Source: Pseudomonas sp. EpS/L25 (GTDB taxonomy: Bacteria > Pseudomonadota > Gammaproteobacteria > Pseudomonadales > Pseudomonadaceae). From it: 64,000 bases of DNA. The position numbers were made by a program, and so were the translations under genes. The notes beneath the pieces are model-generated. The model was not told where the DNA came from. It saw only the letters and a list, made by a program, of their open reading frames with translations, and made no database searches. Within the stretch, counting starts at the first letter, position 1, and each line of letters opens with the position of its first letter. Positions 17,416 through 26,793 of this stretch are shown here, one piece after another. The stretch is from positions 430,469 to 494,468 of the forward strand of contig NZ_LNUP01000011.1 in assembly GCF_001512295.1 (NCBI RefSeq), given 5' to 3'.

Positions 17416-18993
17416 ATGCGCTTCGCTGCCTTGCCTCTGCTCTTCGCGCCCCTGCTGGCCCAGGCTGCCACGCTCAGCGTCTGTACCGAAGCGAGTCCGG
17501 ACGGTTTCGACGTGGTGCAATACAACTCGCTGACCACCACCAATGCCTCGGCCGACGTGCTGATGAATCGCCTGGTGGAGTATGACGCCAGCGAAGGCAA
17601 GCTGGTACCGAGCCTGGCGCAGAGCTGGACGGTGTCGAGCGACGGCCTGACCTACGATTTCGCCCTGCGTCCGGATGTGAAATTCCACCGGACCGACTAC
17701 TTCACCCCGAGTCGCACCCTGAACGCCGACGACGTGGTGTTCAGCTTCCAGCGCATGCTGGACAAGAACCATCCCTGGCACGCGGTGGCCAAGAGCGGCT
17801 ATCCCCATGCCCAGTCGATGCAGTGGCCCAAGCTGATCAAGAGCGTGGAGAAGACCGGCGACCTGGGTGTGCGTATCGTGCTCAACACCCCAGACGCCAC
17901 CTTCCTGCCGACCCTGAGCATGGGCTTCGCGTCCATCTATTCCGCCGAGTACGCCGACCAGCTGTTCAAGGCGGGCAAGACCGCCCAGCTCAACGACGAA
18001 CCCGTCGGCACCGGCCCCTTCGTCTTCAAGCGCTACCAGAAGGATGCCGTGGTGCGTTACGCGGCCAATCCGGACTACTTCGGCGGCAAGCCCAGGCTCG
18101 ACGGCCTGATCTATGCCATCACCCCGGATTCGGCGGTTCGCCTGCAGCGGCTCAAGCGTGGCGAGTGCCAGATCGCCCTGTCGCCCAAACCCCAGGACCT
18201 ACAGAGCGCCCGGGAGGACAAGAACCTGCAGGTCCTGCAGACCCCGGCCTTCATGACCGCCTTCGTCGGCATCAACACCACCCACCCGCCGCTGGACAAC
18301 ATCAAGGTGCGCCAGGCCATCAACCTGGCGTTCGACAAGCAGAACTACCTCAAGGCGGTGTTCCAGGACACCGCGGTGGCTGCCGACAACGTCTATCCGC
18401 CCACCACCTGGGGCTATGCCAAGGACGTGCCGGCCTATCCCTACGACCCGGCCAAGGCCAAGGCGCTGCTGGCCCAGGCGGGCCTCAAGGACGGTTTCAA
18501 GACCACCATCTGGACGCGGCCCAGCGGCAGCCTGCTCAACCCCAATCCGCAACTGGGGGCCCAGATGCTGCAGGCGGACCTGAAGAAGATCGGCGTCGAC
18601 GCCCAGATCCAGGTGATCGAATGGGGCGAGCTGATCCGCCGCGCCAAGACCGGCGAGCATGACCTGCTGTTCATGGGCTGGGCCGGTGATAACGGCGATC
18701 CGGACAACTACCTGACCCCGCAATTCTCCTGCGCCTCGGTGCAGTCGGGCCTCAACTTCGCCCGCTACTGCGACAAGACCCTCGACAGCGCCATCGCCAA
18801 GGGCAAGACCCTCTCCGACCAGATGGCCCGGGCTACGGTCTATCATCAGGCGCAGCGCATCATCCACGACCAGGCGCTGTGGCTGCCGCTGGCGCACCCG
18901 ACGGTGACGGTGCTGACCAGAAGCGGCGTGCAGGGCTACCAGCCCAGCCCCTTCGGTCGCCAGGACTTCAGCGAGGTCAGCGGTGGCCGCTGA
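17416..18993 (+). CDS. Dipeptide ABC transporter substrate-binding protein (DppA-like)
   Basis: The 525-aa periplasmic binding protein has a signal peptide (MRFAALPLLFAPLLAQA). Family 5 peptide/nickel-binding hallmarks are present: LVPSLAQSWTVSSDGLTY near residue 70, GTGPFVFKRY, KVRQAINLAFDK and the late DLLFMGWAGDNGDPDN. It delivers di- or oligopeptides to an inner-membrane ABC permease. No permease or ATPase genes follow, so it is an orphan that must share a transporter elsewhere (several DppA homologues sharing DppBCDF are known in Pseudomonas). AAGGAAA precedes the ATG. Confidence 0.87.
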   Translation: MRFAALPLLFAPLLAQAATLSVCTEASPDGFDVVQYNSLTTTNASADVLMNRLVEYDASEGKLVPSLAQSWTVSSDGLTYDFALRPDVKFHRTDYFTPSRTLNADDVVFSFQRMLDKNHPWHAVAKSGYPHAQSMQWPKLIKSVEKTGDLGVRIVLNTPDATFLPTLSMGFASIYSAEYADQLFKAGKTAQLNDEPVGTGPFVFKRYQKDAVVRYAANPDYFGGKPRLDGLIYAITPDSAVRLQRLKRGECQIALSPKPQDLQSAREDKNLQVLQTPAFMTAFVGINTTHPPLDNIKVRQAINLAFDKQNYLKAVFQDTAVAADNVYPPTTWGYAKDVPAYPYDPAKAKALLAQAGLKDGFKTTIWTRPSGSLLNPNPQLGAQMLQADLKKIGVDAQIQVIEWGELIRRAKTGEHDLLFMGWAGDNGDPDNYLTPQFSCASVQSGLNFARYCDKTLDSAIAKGKTLSDQMARATVYHQAQRIIHDQALWLPLAHPTVTVLTRSGVQGYQPSPFGRQDFSEVSGGR

Positions 18994-19030
18994 TGACGAT
19001 CGGGCTCGCGCGCCTTTTTCGAAGGCGCGC

Positions 19031-19195
19031 TAGTGTGGTGTTTCAGAAGTTCGCGCAAGAATTGGCGAGTGATTTTTTGACCTGGGCTAGGCGCCGCGAC
19101 GAGTCATAGCAGGGCTATGGCGAGGAGTGGCAACAACGCCCAGGCCAAAAAAGCGCCGCCAAAATTGTGTAGATAACTTCTGAAACACCACACTA
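19031..19195. repeat. Repeat family B, copy B4 (best-preserved ends)
   Basis: 165 bp with a perfect 21-bp terminal inverted repeat starting TAGTGTGGTGTTTCAGAAG. Inner arms ACCTGGGC/GCCCAGGC sit beside T6 and A6 runs, and the apex hairpin is CATAGC-AGG-GCTATG. The last three bases (CTA) are the TAG stop codon of mrpG, so the element starts inside the operon's final codon. Confidence 0.85.
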
Positions 19196-19522
19196 TCGCC
19201 AGGGCTGGCCGTCGGTGCGCTCGACCTGCTTGACCTTCTGCTGGATGGCGGCGCGCGCCAGCATATGGGCGCTGACCGGCGCGGTGATGAAGATGAACAG
19301 GGCGATCAGCAGTTCGTGCAGGCTGAGGCCCTCGCCCTGGACGCTGAAGAACAGCATCGAGGCGACGATGGTGCTGCCCACGCCCAGGGTGGTGGCCTTG
19401 GTCGGGCCGTGCAGGCGCATGAAGAAGTCCGGCAGCCGGTACAGGCCGATGGCGCCGATGAGGGCGAAGCTGCTGCCGATGAGCAGCAGGGCGCAGATCA
19501 GGAGTTCGAGCCAGAAGGGCAT
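19193..19522 (-). CDS. mrpG: Cation/H+ antiporter subunit G
   Basis: The 109-aa subunit has three hydrophobic segments and the MrpG/PhaG signature GLYRLPDFFMRLHGPTKATT (residues 27-46). It is a small membrane subunit of the multi-gene Mrp (Sha/Pha/Mnh) antiporter that exchanges Na+ or K+ for H+. It is the last gene of the operon, 14 bases after mrpF. Its TAG stop is provided by the end of repeat B4, so the C-terminal residues (DGQPWR) may differ from relatives without the element. Confidence 0.9.
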   Translation of the reverse strand: MPFWLELLICALLLIGSSFALIGAIGLYRLPDFFMRLHGPTKATTLGVGSTIVASMLFFSVQGEGLSLHELLIALFIFITAPVSAHMLARAAIQQKVKQVERTDGQPWR

Positions 19523-19536
19523 GGGATAGCACTCCG

Positions 19537-19806
19537 TTAGTCGATGATTTCGCCATGCAGCATGTGCTTGCCCAGCGCTACGGTGCCGACGAAGCCGGTC
19601 ACGGCGATGAGCAGCGCCGCTTCGAAGAAGACGTCGGTGGCCAGCCAGATGCCGAACAGGATGATGATCGCCAGGACGTTGATGTAGAGCGTATCCAACG
19701 CCAGCACCCGATCCGGGATGTCCGGTCCCTTCACCAGACGATAGACGTTGAGCACGGCGGCCACGCCCATCATCCCCAGGCACAGCAGGGTCACGTAGGT
19801 GAGCAT
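19537..19806 (-). CDS. mrpF: Cation/H+ antiporter subunit F
   Basis: The 89-aa membrane protein has three predicted helices and the MrpF pattern VKGPDIPDRVLALDTL followed by a transmembrane stretch with TDVFFEAALLIAVTGF. Its start lies within the end of mrpE (16-base overlap), indicating coupled translation of the antiporter complex. Confidence 0.9.
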   Translation of the reverse strand: MLTYVTLLCLGMMGVAAVLNVYRLVKGPDIPDRVLALDTLYINVLAIIILFGIWLATDVFFEAALLIAVTGFVGTVALGKHMLHGEIID

Positions 19807-20294
19807 TCGAAGATCTCCTTGAGCGGGGCTTCATAGCGCGTCTTGACCTGGCGGATCACCGCGTCCTTGTCCGCGACATCGAGGCCGTGCAGCAGCAGGG
19901 TCTTGCGATCGCCGCTGAGGCCGGACGAGACGGTGCCGGGGGTGAGGGATACCACGCAGGCCAGCAGGGTGAGGAGGAATTCGTCCTCGATGTCGATAGG
20001 CACCTCGATGAAGGCGGGCCTGAGCGCCTCGGTACGGCCCAGCACCAGGCGCGCGACGTGCAGGTTGGCGACGACGATGTCGTACACCACCATCAGCATG
20101 TAGCGCAGCAGGAGAGCCGGGCGGCGCAGCCGGGGCGCGTGCAGCAGGAAATCCTGGCAGAGCAGCGGGATGCCCCAGCCGAGCAGCAAGCCCAGCAGCA
20201 ACTGGCCGAGACTCAGGCTGTTGTTGAGCAGCAGCCAGGTCAGGGTCAGCAGGACGGTGAGCAGCGGGTGTGGCAGCAGGCGCCAGCGCTTCAT
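19791..20294 (-). CDS. mrpE: Cation/H+ antiporter subunit E
   Basis: 167 aa. Two N-terminal hydrophobic segments are followed by a cytoplasmic domain with the MrpE signature LTLLACVVSLTPGTVS. The start ATG at 20294 overlaps the mrpD stop (TCAT on the plus strand), fixing the start even though the frame is open far upstream. Part of the Mrp complex in the inner membrane. Confidence 0.9.
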   Translation of the reverse strand: MKRWRLLPHPLLTVLLTLTWLLLNNSLSLGQLLLGLLLGWGIPLLCQDFLLHAPRLRRPALLLRYMLMVVYDIVVANLHVARLVLGRTEALRPAFIEVPIDIEDEFLLTLLACVVSLTPGTVSSGLSGDRKTLLLHGLDVADKDAVIRQVKTRYEAPLKEIFECSPT

Positions 20295-21790
20295 GGGCCA
20301 ACCCCCCGGACGATGTCGAAGTAGGGTGCGACGTCCAGCAGTTGCCGGGCAGTCTCCAAGACGTAGCCATGCAGCGGCGCCGCCAGCGCCATCAGCAGCG
20401 GGCTGCCCAGCAGCAGGCCGAGGGTGGCGGCGAGCTGGACGGGATCGAGGCGCACGTCCAGGGCCGCGCCCTTGCCGCGCCAGAACAGCGTGGTCCCGGC
20501 GCGGGACAGGGCGATGATCATGCCCAGTCCGCCGAGCAGCACCACCGGCCAGATGATCAGCGCCGGCCAGGCGGTGCCGGTGGCCTGCAGCAGCATCACC
20601 TTGCCGAGAAAGCCGGGGAAGGGCGGCAGGCCGGCGACGGATACCGCGCCGAGGAAGAACAGCCCGCCGAGCAGTCGTGCGTGCGCCAGCGGCGGACCAC
20701 TGTTGAGGGTGTCGCCCTGGGAGCCGCGTTGCTGGGCGATGAGATCCGCCAGCAGGAACAGGGCACCGGCGATCCAGGTGCTGTGGACCAGATAGAAGAG
20801 GCTGGCAGCGAGCCCGGCGACGTTGCCCAGGGCCACGCCGGTCAGCAGCATGCCGACCGAGATGACCACCAGATAGCCGAGCAGCGCCTTGAGGTGGTGG
20901 GCGGCCAGGGCGCCGAACACCCCGGCGGCGAGGGTGACGGCCGCCAGTGGCCAGAGCCAGGGCAGGACGTAGTGGGCCAGCGGTCCGGCGGCAGCACCGA
21001 ACACCAGCAGGAAGACGCGGACGATGGCGTAGAGCCCGACCTTGGTCATGATGGCGAACAGGGCGGCGACCGGCGCGCTGGCCGCCGAATAGGCACTGGG
21101 CAGCCAGAAGTACAGCGGCAGGATGGCTCCCTTGAGGCCGAACACCACCAGCAGCAGGAAGCCTGCCGCCGCCAGCAGCGGCGCCTGCGCGGGATCGGCG
21201 TTGGCGACCCTCAGGCCGAGGTCGGCCAGGTTCAGGGTGCCGAGCAGGCCGTAGAGCAGGCCGATGCCGACGAGGAACAGTGCCGAGCCCACCAGGTTGA
21301 GCACCACGTAGTGCAGGCCGGCGCGCACCCGCGCGGGGCCGCCACCGTGCACCAGCAGGGCATAGGAGGCGATCAGCAGGATCTCGAAGAAAACGAAGAG
21401 GTTGAACAGGTCGCCGGTGAGGAAGGCGCCGTTGATGCCGAGCAACTGGAACTGGAACAGCGCATGGAAATCCGGACCGCGCGCGTCGTCGCCGCGGCAG
21501 GCGTAGAGCGCCGCGCCAGCGGCCAGTACCGCCACGGTGACCAGCATCAGCGCGGCCAGGCGATCCAGCAGCAGAACGATGCCGAAGGGCGCCGGCCAGT
21601 CGCCCAGGGCATAGACCTCCAACTGGCCGCTGCTGGCCCGCTGCAGGAGCAGCAGCGCCAGCGGCAGCAGGGTCTCGGTGGCCAGCAGCGACAGCCCACG
21701 CGCGGTGCGGGCGGACAGCCGCGGGCGCATGAGCAGGAGAGCGCCCATGAACAGCGGCACGAGGATCGGCAGGATGATCAGGTGTTTCAT
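20291..21790 (-). CDS. mrpD: Cation/H+ antiporter subunit D
   Basis: The 499-aa polytopic protein is homologous to complex I subunit NuoN/NuoM. It contains the antiporter-family helix GLKGAILPLYFWLPSAYSAA with the conserved lysine, and further charged residues within helices (HHLKALLGYLVVISVG). With subunit A it forms the ion-conducting core. ATGA overlap with mrpC upstream and mrpE downstream. Confidence 0.92.
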   Translation of the reverse strand: MKHLIILPILVPLFMGALLLMRPRLSARTARGLSLLATETLLPLALLLLQRASSGQLEVYALGDWPAPFGIVLLLDRLAALMLVTVAVLAAGAALYACRGDDARGPDFHALFQFQLLGINGAFLTGDLFNLFVFFEILLIASYALLVHGGGPARVRAGLHYVVLNLVGSALFLVGIGLLYGLLGTLNLADLGLRVANADPAQAPLLAAAGFLLLVVFGLKGAILPLYFWLPSAYSAASAPVAALFAIMTKVGLYAIVRVFLLVFGAAAGPLAHYVLPWLWPLAAVTLAAGVFGALAAHHLKALLGYLVVISVGMLLTGVALGNVAGLAASLFYLVHSTWIAGALFLLADLIAQQRGSQGDTLNSGPPLAHARLLGGLFFLGAVSVAGLPPFPGFLGKVMLLQATGTAWPALIIWPVVLLGGLGMIIALSRAGTTLFWRGKGAALDVRLDPVQLAATLGLLLGSPLLMALAAPLHGYVLETARQLLDVAPYFDIVRGVGP

Positions 21791-22116
21791 CGGCGCGGCT
21801 CCTCGCCATCCACGTGGTCGGTGCGCAATTCGCCCAGGGCACGCAGCGACAGGGCGACCACGAAGGCGGTCATGGCGAAACCTATGACGATGGCGGTGAG
21901 CACCAGCGCCTGCGGCACCGGGTCGGCCTGCTCGGCGGCCTTGCCGATGACCGCCGGCACGCCGGTGCGCAGGCGCCCCATGGCGAACAGGAAGAGATTG
22001 ACCGCGTAGGAAAGCAGGGTCAGGCCGAGCACCACCGGATAGAGTCGTGCCCGTAGCAGCAGGTAGACGCCGCTGGCGGTGAGCACCCCGAGGGCCGTGC
22101 AGAACAGGATTTCCAT
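21787..22116 (-). CDS. mrpC: Cation/H+ antiporter subunit C
   Basis: 109 aa with three helices, NuoK-like: SGVYLLLRARLYPVVLGLTL and ADPVPQALVLTAIVIGFA, the latter the conserved DPxPQALVLTAIVI signature of MrpC. It sits one base after the mrpA stop and overlaps mrpD by ATGA. Confidence 0.92.
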   Translation of the reverse strand: MEILFCTALGVLTASGVYLLLRARLYPVVLGLTLLSYAVNLFLFAMGRLRTGVPAVIGKAAEQADPVPQALVLTAIVIGFAMTAFVVALSLRALGELRTDHVDGEEPRR

Positions 22117-22117
22117 G

Positions 22118-24925
22118 CTAGAGCACCTCCTGGCTGGAGCCGTCCGTGTCCTTCTCGTCCCGGCTGACGTGGCCCAGGTTGGAGAGGATCAGGAGGGTGG
22201 CGCCGACGACGGCGAGGTAGACCCCGAGATCGAAGATCAGCGCGGTGGCCAGTTCGGTCTTGCCGATCAGCGGGATGGCGAAGTAGTCGAAGGCGGTGGT
22301 GAGGAAGGGCCGGCCGAACGCCAGCGAGCCCAGCCCGGTGAGGGCGGCGATCAGCACCCCGAGGCCGCAGAGGGCGTGGTAGCTGATCGGCAGGCGGCGC
22401 TGGGTCCAGGTCACGCCATGGGCCACGTACTGCAGGATCAGGGCGATGGCGGTGATCAGGCCGGCGATGAAGCCGCCACCGGGCAGGTTGTGGCCGCGCA
22501 CGAAGATGAAGGCCGATACCAGCAGCGCCAGCGGCAGCAGCACCCGGGCCACGTTGTTGAGGATCATCGGATGGCTGTCGCGCGACCAGGGCGTACCCTT
22601 GGGGTCGACCAGCGGATGCGGCAGGTGCAGGTGCTTGAGCAGGCCATAGACGCCCGCCGCGGCGATGGCCAGCACGGTGATCTCGCCGAGGGTGTCGAAG
22701 CCGCGGAAGTCCACCAGGATGACGTTGACCACGTTGTAGCCACCGCCGCCGGACACCGAGTTGGCCAGGAAGAAGTCGCCGATACCGGTATAGGGCCGGG
22801 TGAGCGCGGCATAGGCCAGCAGGGCCACCAGCAGCCCCAGGCCGCCGGCCAGCAGGACGTCGCGCAGGCCGCGCAGGCTGCTGGATTCGATGGGGGTGCG
22901 ATCGGGCATGAAGAACAGCGCCAGCACCAGCAGGATGATGGTCACCACCTCCACCGACAGCTGGGTCAGGGCCAGGTCCGGCGCCGAGTAGCGGGCGAAC
23001 AGCAGGGAGACGATCAGGCCCACGGTGCTCAGGGTCATCAGCGCCTTGAGTCTATTGCGGTGGAAGAACACCGTCAGCACCGCGGTCAGCATCAGGATGC
23101 CCAGCCCCAGGGCGGTGAGCGGATCGAAGGGCGACAGGGCCACTGGGCCTGCGAGGCTGTCCAGCCCGGACAGCGCCGCCACCAGCAGCACCAGGGTGGC
23201 CGCCAGCATCAGCGCGATATAGCCCTGCAGCGAGCCGCTTTCCAGGCGCCCGGTGAGCCGCTGGGCGAAGCCGATCAGGCGATTGAGGCTGTGCTCGAAG
23301 ACCAGCCGGGTGTCGACGTCGGGCAGGCCGGCCTGCCAGCGGAACAGCGGCTGGCGGAAGGCATAGACCAGCACGCCGCCGACCATGGCAACGAGGCTCA
23401 TCACCAGGGCGGTGTTGAAGCCGTGCCAGATGGCCAGGCTGTAGTCGGGCAGGCTGCCGCCGAGGGCGGCGCTGGCGCCGGCGGCCAGCAGCGGCGCCAC
23501 GGTGTAGCCCGGCACCACGCCCACCAGCAGGCACAACAGGACCAGGATCTCCACCGGGATCTTCATGTAGCGCGGCGGCTCGTGAGGCGGGTAATGGGGC
23601 AGGTCGCGCGGCTCGCCGTTGAAGAAGACGTCGTGGATGAAGCGCAGCGAATAGGCCACCGAGAAGACCCCGTAGAGCACCGCCACCGCCGGCACGATCC
23701 AGCTGAAGCTGCCGAACAGGCCGTGGTTGAGGGTCTCGTTGAAGAACATCTCCTTGCTCAGGAAGCCGTTGAGCAGCGGCACCCCGCCCATGGCCGCGGC
23801 GGCGACCATGGCCAGCACCGCGGTATGCGGCATGTAGCGCCAGAGTCCCGCCAGGCGGCGCATGTCGCGGCTGCCGGTCTCGTGGTCGATGATGCCGGCG
23901 GCCATGAACAGCGAGGCCTTGAAGGTGGCGTGGTTGAGGATATGGAACACCGCTGCCACGGTGGACAGCTGGGTGTCGAGACCGAACAGCAGGGTGATCA
24001 GGCCGAGGTGGCTGATGGTGGAGTAGGCCAGCAGGCCCTTGAGGTCGTGCTGGAACAGCGCCAGGATGGCGCCCACCACCAGGGTGGTGAGGCCGGTGAG
24101 GGTGACGATGTAGAACCACCACTCGGAATCGGCCAGTGCCGGATAGAGCCGTGCCAGCAGGAAGACCCCGGCCTTGACCATGGTCGCCGAGTGCAGATAG
24201 GCCGAGACCGGCGTCGGCGCGGCCATGGCCTGGGGCAGCCAGAAGTGGAAGGGGAATTGCGCGGACTTGGTGAAGACGCCGAGCAGCACCAGGATCAGCG
24301 CCAGCGGATAGAGGGCATGGCCGGTGATCAGCGGGCCGGCGGCGAGCACGTCGGTCAACTCGAAGCTGCCGACGATATGGCCGAGCAGCAGGATGCCGGC
24401 GAGCAGGGCCAGGCCACCGCCGCCGGTGACGGTCAGGGCCATGCGCGCGCCCTGGCGGGCTTCCTTGCTGTGGCTCCAGAAGCCGATCAGCAGGAAGGAC
24501 GACAGGCTGGTCAGCTCCCAGAACACCATCAGCAGCAGCAGGTTTTCCGCCAGCACCACGCCCAGCATGGCGCCCATGAACAGCAGCAGGTAGGCGAAGA
24601 AGCGCCCGACCTTTTCGTCCTTGCTCAGGTAATAGGTGGCGTAGAGGATCACCAGCAGGCCGATGACCAGGATCATCAGGGCGAACATCAGCCCCAGGCC
24701 GTCCAGGCGCAGGCTGAGATTCAGGCCCAGGGCGGGCAGCCAGTCGACCCGGTGCAGCAGCACGGCGCCGTCCAGGACCGCCGGCAGTTGCGTCGCCAGC
24801 AGGGCCAGGGCCAGGGCGGGGGCCACGGCGGTGCCCAGGGCGCAGGCGCGCCGGCCGAAGCGATCGGTCGCCAGCGACAGCAGTGTTCCCAGGAAGGGCA
24901 ACGCGATGATCAGCGCCAATACCAT
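22118..24925 (-). CDS. mrpA: Cation/H+ antiporter subunit A (A-B fusion type)
   Basis: The 935-aa protein begins the operon. Its first ~700 residues are NuoL-like, with [20 protein letters not shown] and [10 protein letters not shown]-type segments including the conserved lysine and histidine helices. The C-terminal part ([16 protein letters not shown]) corresponds to the separate MrpB subunit of Gram-positive systems, so A and B are fused as in Pseudomonas ShaA/PhaAB (about 933 aa). The complex exports Na+ (or K+) against H+ for pH and salt homeostasis. All six genes are within 16 bases or overlapping, so one transcript from the region upstream of 24925 is expected. Confidence 0.93.
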   Translation of the reverse strand: MVLALIIALPFLGTLLSLATDRFGRRACALGTAVAPALALALLATQLPAVLDGAVLLHRVDWLPALGLNLSLRLDGLGLMFALMILVIGLLVILYATYYLSKDEKVGRFFAYLLLFMGAMLGVVLAENLLLLMVFWELTSLSSFLLIGFWSHSKEARQGARMALTVTGGGGLALLAGILLLGHIVGSFELTDVLAAGPLITGHALYPLALILVLLGVFTKSAQFPFHFWLPQAMAAPTPVSAYLHSATMVKAGVFLLARLYPALADSEWWFYIVTLTGLTTLVVGAILALFQHDLKGLLAYSTISHLGLITLLFGLDTQLSTVAAVFHILNHATFKASLFMAAGIIDHETGSRDMRRLAGLWRYMPHTAVLAMVAAAAMGGVPLLNGFLSKEMFFNETLNHGLFGSFSWIVPAVAVLYGVFSVAYSLRFIHDVFFNGEPRDLPHYPPHEPPRYMKIPVEILVLLCLLVGVVPGYTVAPLLAAGASAALGGSLPDYSLAIWHGFNTALVMSLVAMVGGVLVYAFRQPLFRWQAGLPDVDTRLVFEHSLNRLIGFAQRLTGRLESGSLQGYIALMLAATLVLLVAALSGLDSLAGPVALSPFDPLTALGLGILMLTAVLTVFFHRNRLKALMTLSTVGLIVSLLFARYSAPDLALTQLSVEVVTIILLVLALFFMPDRTPIESSSLRGLRDVLLAGGLGLLVALLAYAALTRPYTGIGDFFLANSVSGGGGYNVVNVILVDFRGFDTLGEITVLAIAAAGVYGLLKHLHLPHPLVDPKGTPWSRDSHPMILNNVARVLLPLALLVSAFIFVRGHNLPGGGFIAGLITAIALILQYVAHGVTWTQRRLPISYHALCGLGVLIAALTGLGSLAFGRPFLTTAFDYFAIPLIGKTELATALIFDLGVYLAVVGATLLILSNLGHVSRDEKDTDGSSQEVL

Positions 24926-25299
24926 GCCTGCATCCTTTAGCTGAGCCGCCTCACGGCGGTTGGTAGATGGGGCTCCCTAGAGGCCTCGAGTGGCATTCGA
25001 TCCCCGCGCCGGGAAGCTTGCCAGGACGACAAGGGGCACGCGGATCGATCTCTGAGTTTCGTACAAGAACCGACGGTTTAATAACCTACGGTGATAATAA
25101 AAGAGAGACCACAGATTCCTAGGCCTGTCTCCCTTACAAAATATTAGGAAACAGCCGCGAGGCGTCCAGTCTGGGATATATCCGCCGGGCAGCGGCGCTC
25201 CAGGTCTCTCTGAGACCTCTGGAGCGGGCTTTTGCTCAGGCCCGCAGGAAGGGCGGGACCCGGTGCCGCGCCAGGCGCGCCGCACCGGATAGCGGGAAG
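24926..25299. other. Intergenic region upstream of the Mrp operon
   Basis: No gene is supported. The AT-rich stretch 25060-25115 (TTTAATAACC, GATAATAAAAG) is the likely promoter area for the minus-strand Mrp operon, but I found no good -35/-10 pair. At 25197-25225 a GC-rich hairpin (GCTCCAG..CTGGAGC, with GTCTC/GAGAC inside) could end transcription or cap a leader; its role is unclear. Confidence 0.45.
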
Positions 25300-25344
25300 A
25301 AAAAACCCGACACGCCAAAGGAGCAAGAGAACACGCGTGTCGGG
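25300..25344 (-). terminator. Terminator of the mexEF-oprN-like operon
   Basis: On the minus strand a 10-bp stem (CCCGACACGC at 25306-25315 pairing with GCGTGTCGGG at 25335-25344) is followed by six T (25305-25300), 16 bases after the outer-membrane factor stop. Confidence 0.8.
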
Positions 25345-25359
25345 GGTAAGCGCCGGCGG

Positions 25360-26793
25360 TTAGCGCGCCGGCGCGGGGGAAGCGTTGCCTTGGGCGAGAC
25401 GGGCGGGTTGCACGTCCCAGCCGCCACCCAGGGCCTTGTAGAGGGCGACGATGCCGCGATAGAGCTCGATCTCGCCCTGGGCCTGCTGATCTTCCGCGGC
25501 CAGGCGTTCGCGCTGGGCGTCGAGCAGCACCAGGAAGTCGGTGCCCCCTTCGCGATAGCGGATCTCGGCCTGGTCGGCGGCGGCGCGGCTGGCCACCGAC
25601 TGGCGGATCAGCGCCTGCAGGCGCTCCTGGCGACGGCCGTAGTCGCTGAAGGCATTGGCGCTTTCTTCCAGGGCGGTCAGCACCTGCTGCTCATAGTTGG
25701 CCAGGGCCTCGTCGGAGCCGGCACGGGCGCCGCGCAAGCGGGCGCGGACGCTGCCTAGGTCGAAGGCCGCCCAGCTGATGCTCGGGCCAAGGCCCCAAGC
25801 ACGGGCGGCGCTGCTGCCGATCTGCGAACCGCGCCCGGCGGTGAAGCCGAGAAAGCCCGAGAGACTGACCCGCGGGAACAGATCGGCGGTGGCCACCCCG
25901 ACGTCGGCGGTGGCGGCGGCCAGCCGGCGTTCGGCGGCGGCCACGTCCGGACGGCGGCGCAGCAATTCGCCGGGATCGCCGATGGGCAGGCGCTTGGCGA
26001 TGGCCGGCAGGGCCTTGGGCGCGAGATCCACGCTCAGGGCATCCGGGCGCTGGCCGAGCAGGGTGGCGATGCGATTGCGGGCGCGGGTGGCCTGGGCCTG
26101 GAATTCCGGCAGGCTGGCTTCGGTGGCCGCCAGCCGTGCCTCGCTGCGCTGCACGTCCAGATCGCTGCCCAGGCCTTCGTCCCTGAGGGTCACGGTCAGG
26201 CGGCGCGCTTCGCGCTGGTTGCCCAGGTTGTCGCGGGCAATGCGTTCGCGCAGCTGGGCGCCGCGCAGGTCGCCATAGGCATCCACCAGCTCGGCGATCA
26301 GGCTGACCTGCAGGCCGGCGAGGTCGGCGGCGGCGGCTTCGGCGCGTGCATCGCTGGCTTCCAGGGTGTGGCGCACGCGTCCGAACAGGTCCAGCTCCCA
26401 AGCCATGTCCAGGCCCAGGTCGTAGCGATCGCTGTTGACCCGCTCCTCGGTGAAACCGGGTTGCTGGGCCTTGCCCAGCTGGCTGCTGGCACGGCTGGTG
26501 ACGGTCGGATAGAGATCGTTGGCATCGTCGTCGCGCAGGGCACGGGCGGCCCGCAGCCGGGCGAAGGCGGCGCGCAACTCGCGGTTGCCGTCCAGGCTGC
26601 TTGCCACCAGGGCGTTGAGGGTCGGGTCCTCGAACTGGCGCCACCAGAGCGCCTCGAAGCGGCCCTGGTCGTAGGCGCTGGGCTGCTGGCTGGCCTTGAG
26701 CTGGGCGGGTGCCTGCTCAGGCGCCTGGTAGTGCGGGCCGACGGCGCAGGCGGAGACCACCAGCGCCAGCAGCAGGGGAGCGAAAGCCTTCAT
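25360..26793 (-). CDS. oprN: RND efflux outer-membrane factor (OprN-like)
   Basis: The 477-aa lipoprotein has signal LALVVSAC with Cys16 as the lipid site, followed by the duplicated outer-membrane efflux protein architecture. Examples are VAELVDAYGDL-type LIAELVDAYGDL, AEASLPEFQAQATRARN, and ELLRRRPDVAAAERRLAAATADVGVA in the first repeat. TolC-like trimers open a channel for the MexF-type pump. The start overlaps the pump stop by ATGA. The assignment to OprN rather than another OprM-family protein rests mainly on the operon. Confidence 0.88.
   Translation of the reverse strand: MKAFAPLLLALVVSACAVGPHYQAPEQAPAQLKASQQPSAYDQGRFEALWWRQFEDPTLNALVASSLDGNRELRAAFARLRAARALRDDDANDLYPTVTSRASSQLGKAQQPGFTEERVNSDRYDLGLDMAWELDLFGRVRHTLEASDARAEAAAADLAGLQVSLIAELVDAYGDLRGAQLRERIARDNLGNQREARRLTVTLRDEGLGSDLDVQRSEARLAATEASLPEFQAQATRARNRIATLLGQRPDALSVDLAPKALPAIAKRLPIGDPGELLRRRPDVAAAERRLAAATADVGVATADLFPRVSLSGFLGFTAGRGSQIGSSAARAWGLGPSISWAAFDLGSVRARLRGARAGSDEALANYEQQVLTALEESANAFSDYGRRQERLQALIRQSVASRAAADQAEIRYREGGTDFLVLLDAQRERLAAEDQQAQGEIELYRGIVALYKALGGGWDVQPARLAQGNASPAPAR

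Noticed and set aside
22079-24940. A 953-codon open frame on the plus strand, rich in Gln, Gly, His and Glu
   Set aside because: It is antisense to mrpA and has the low-complexity composition expected from reading high-GC codons backwards; no domain or RBS is visible.
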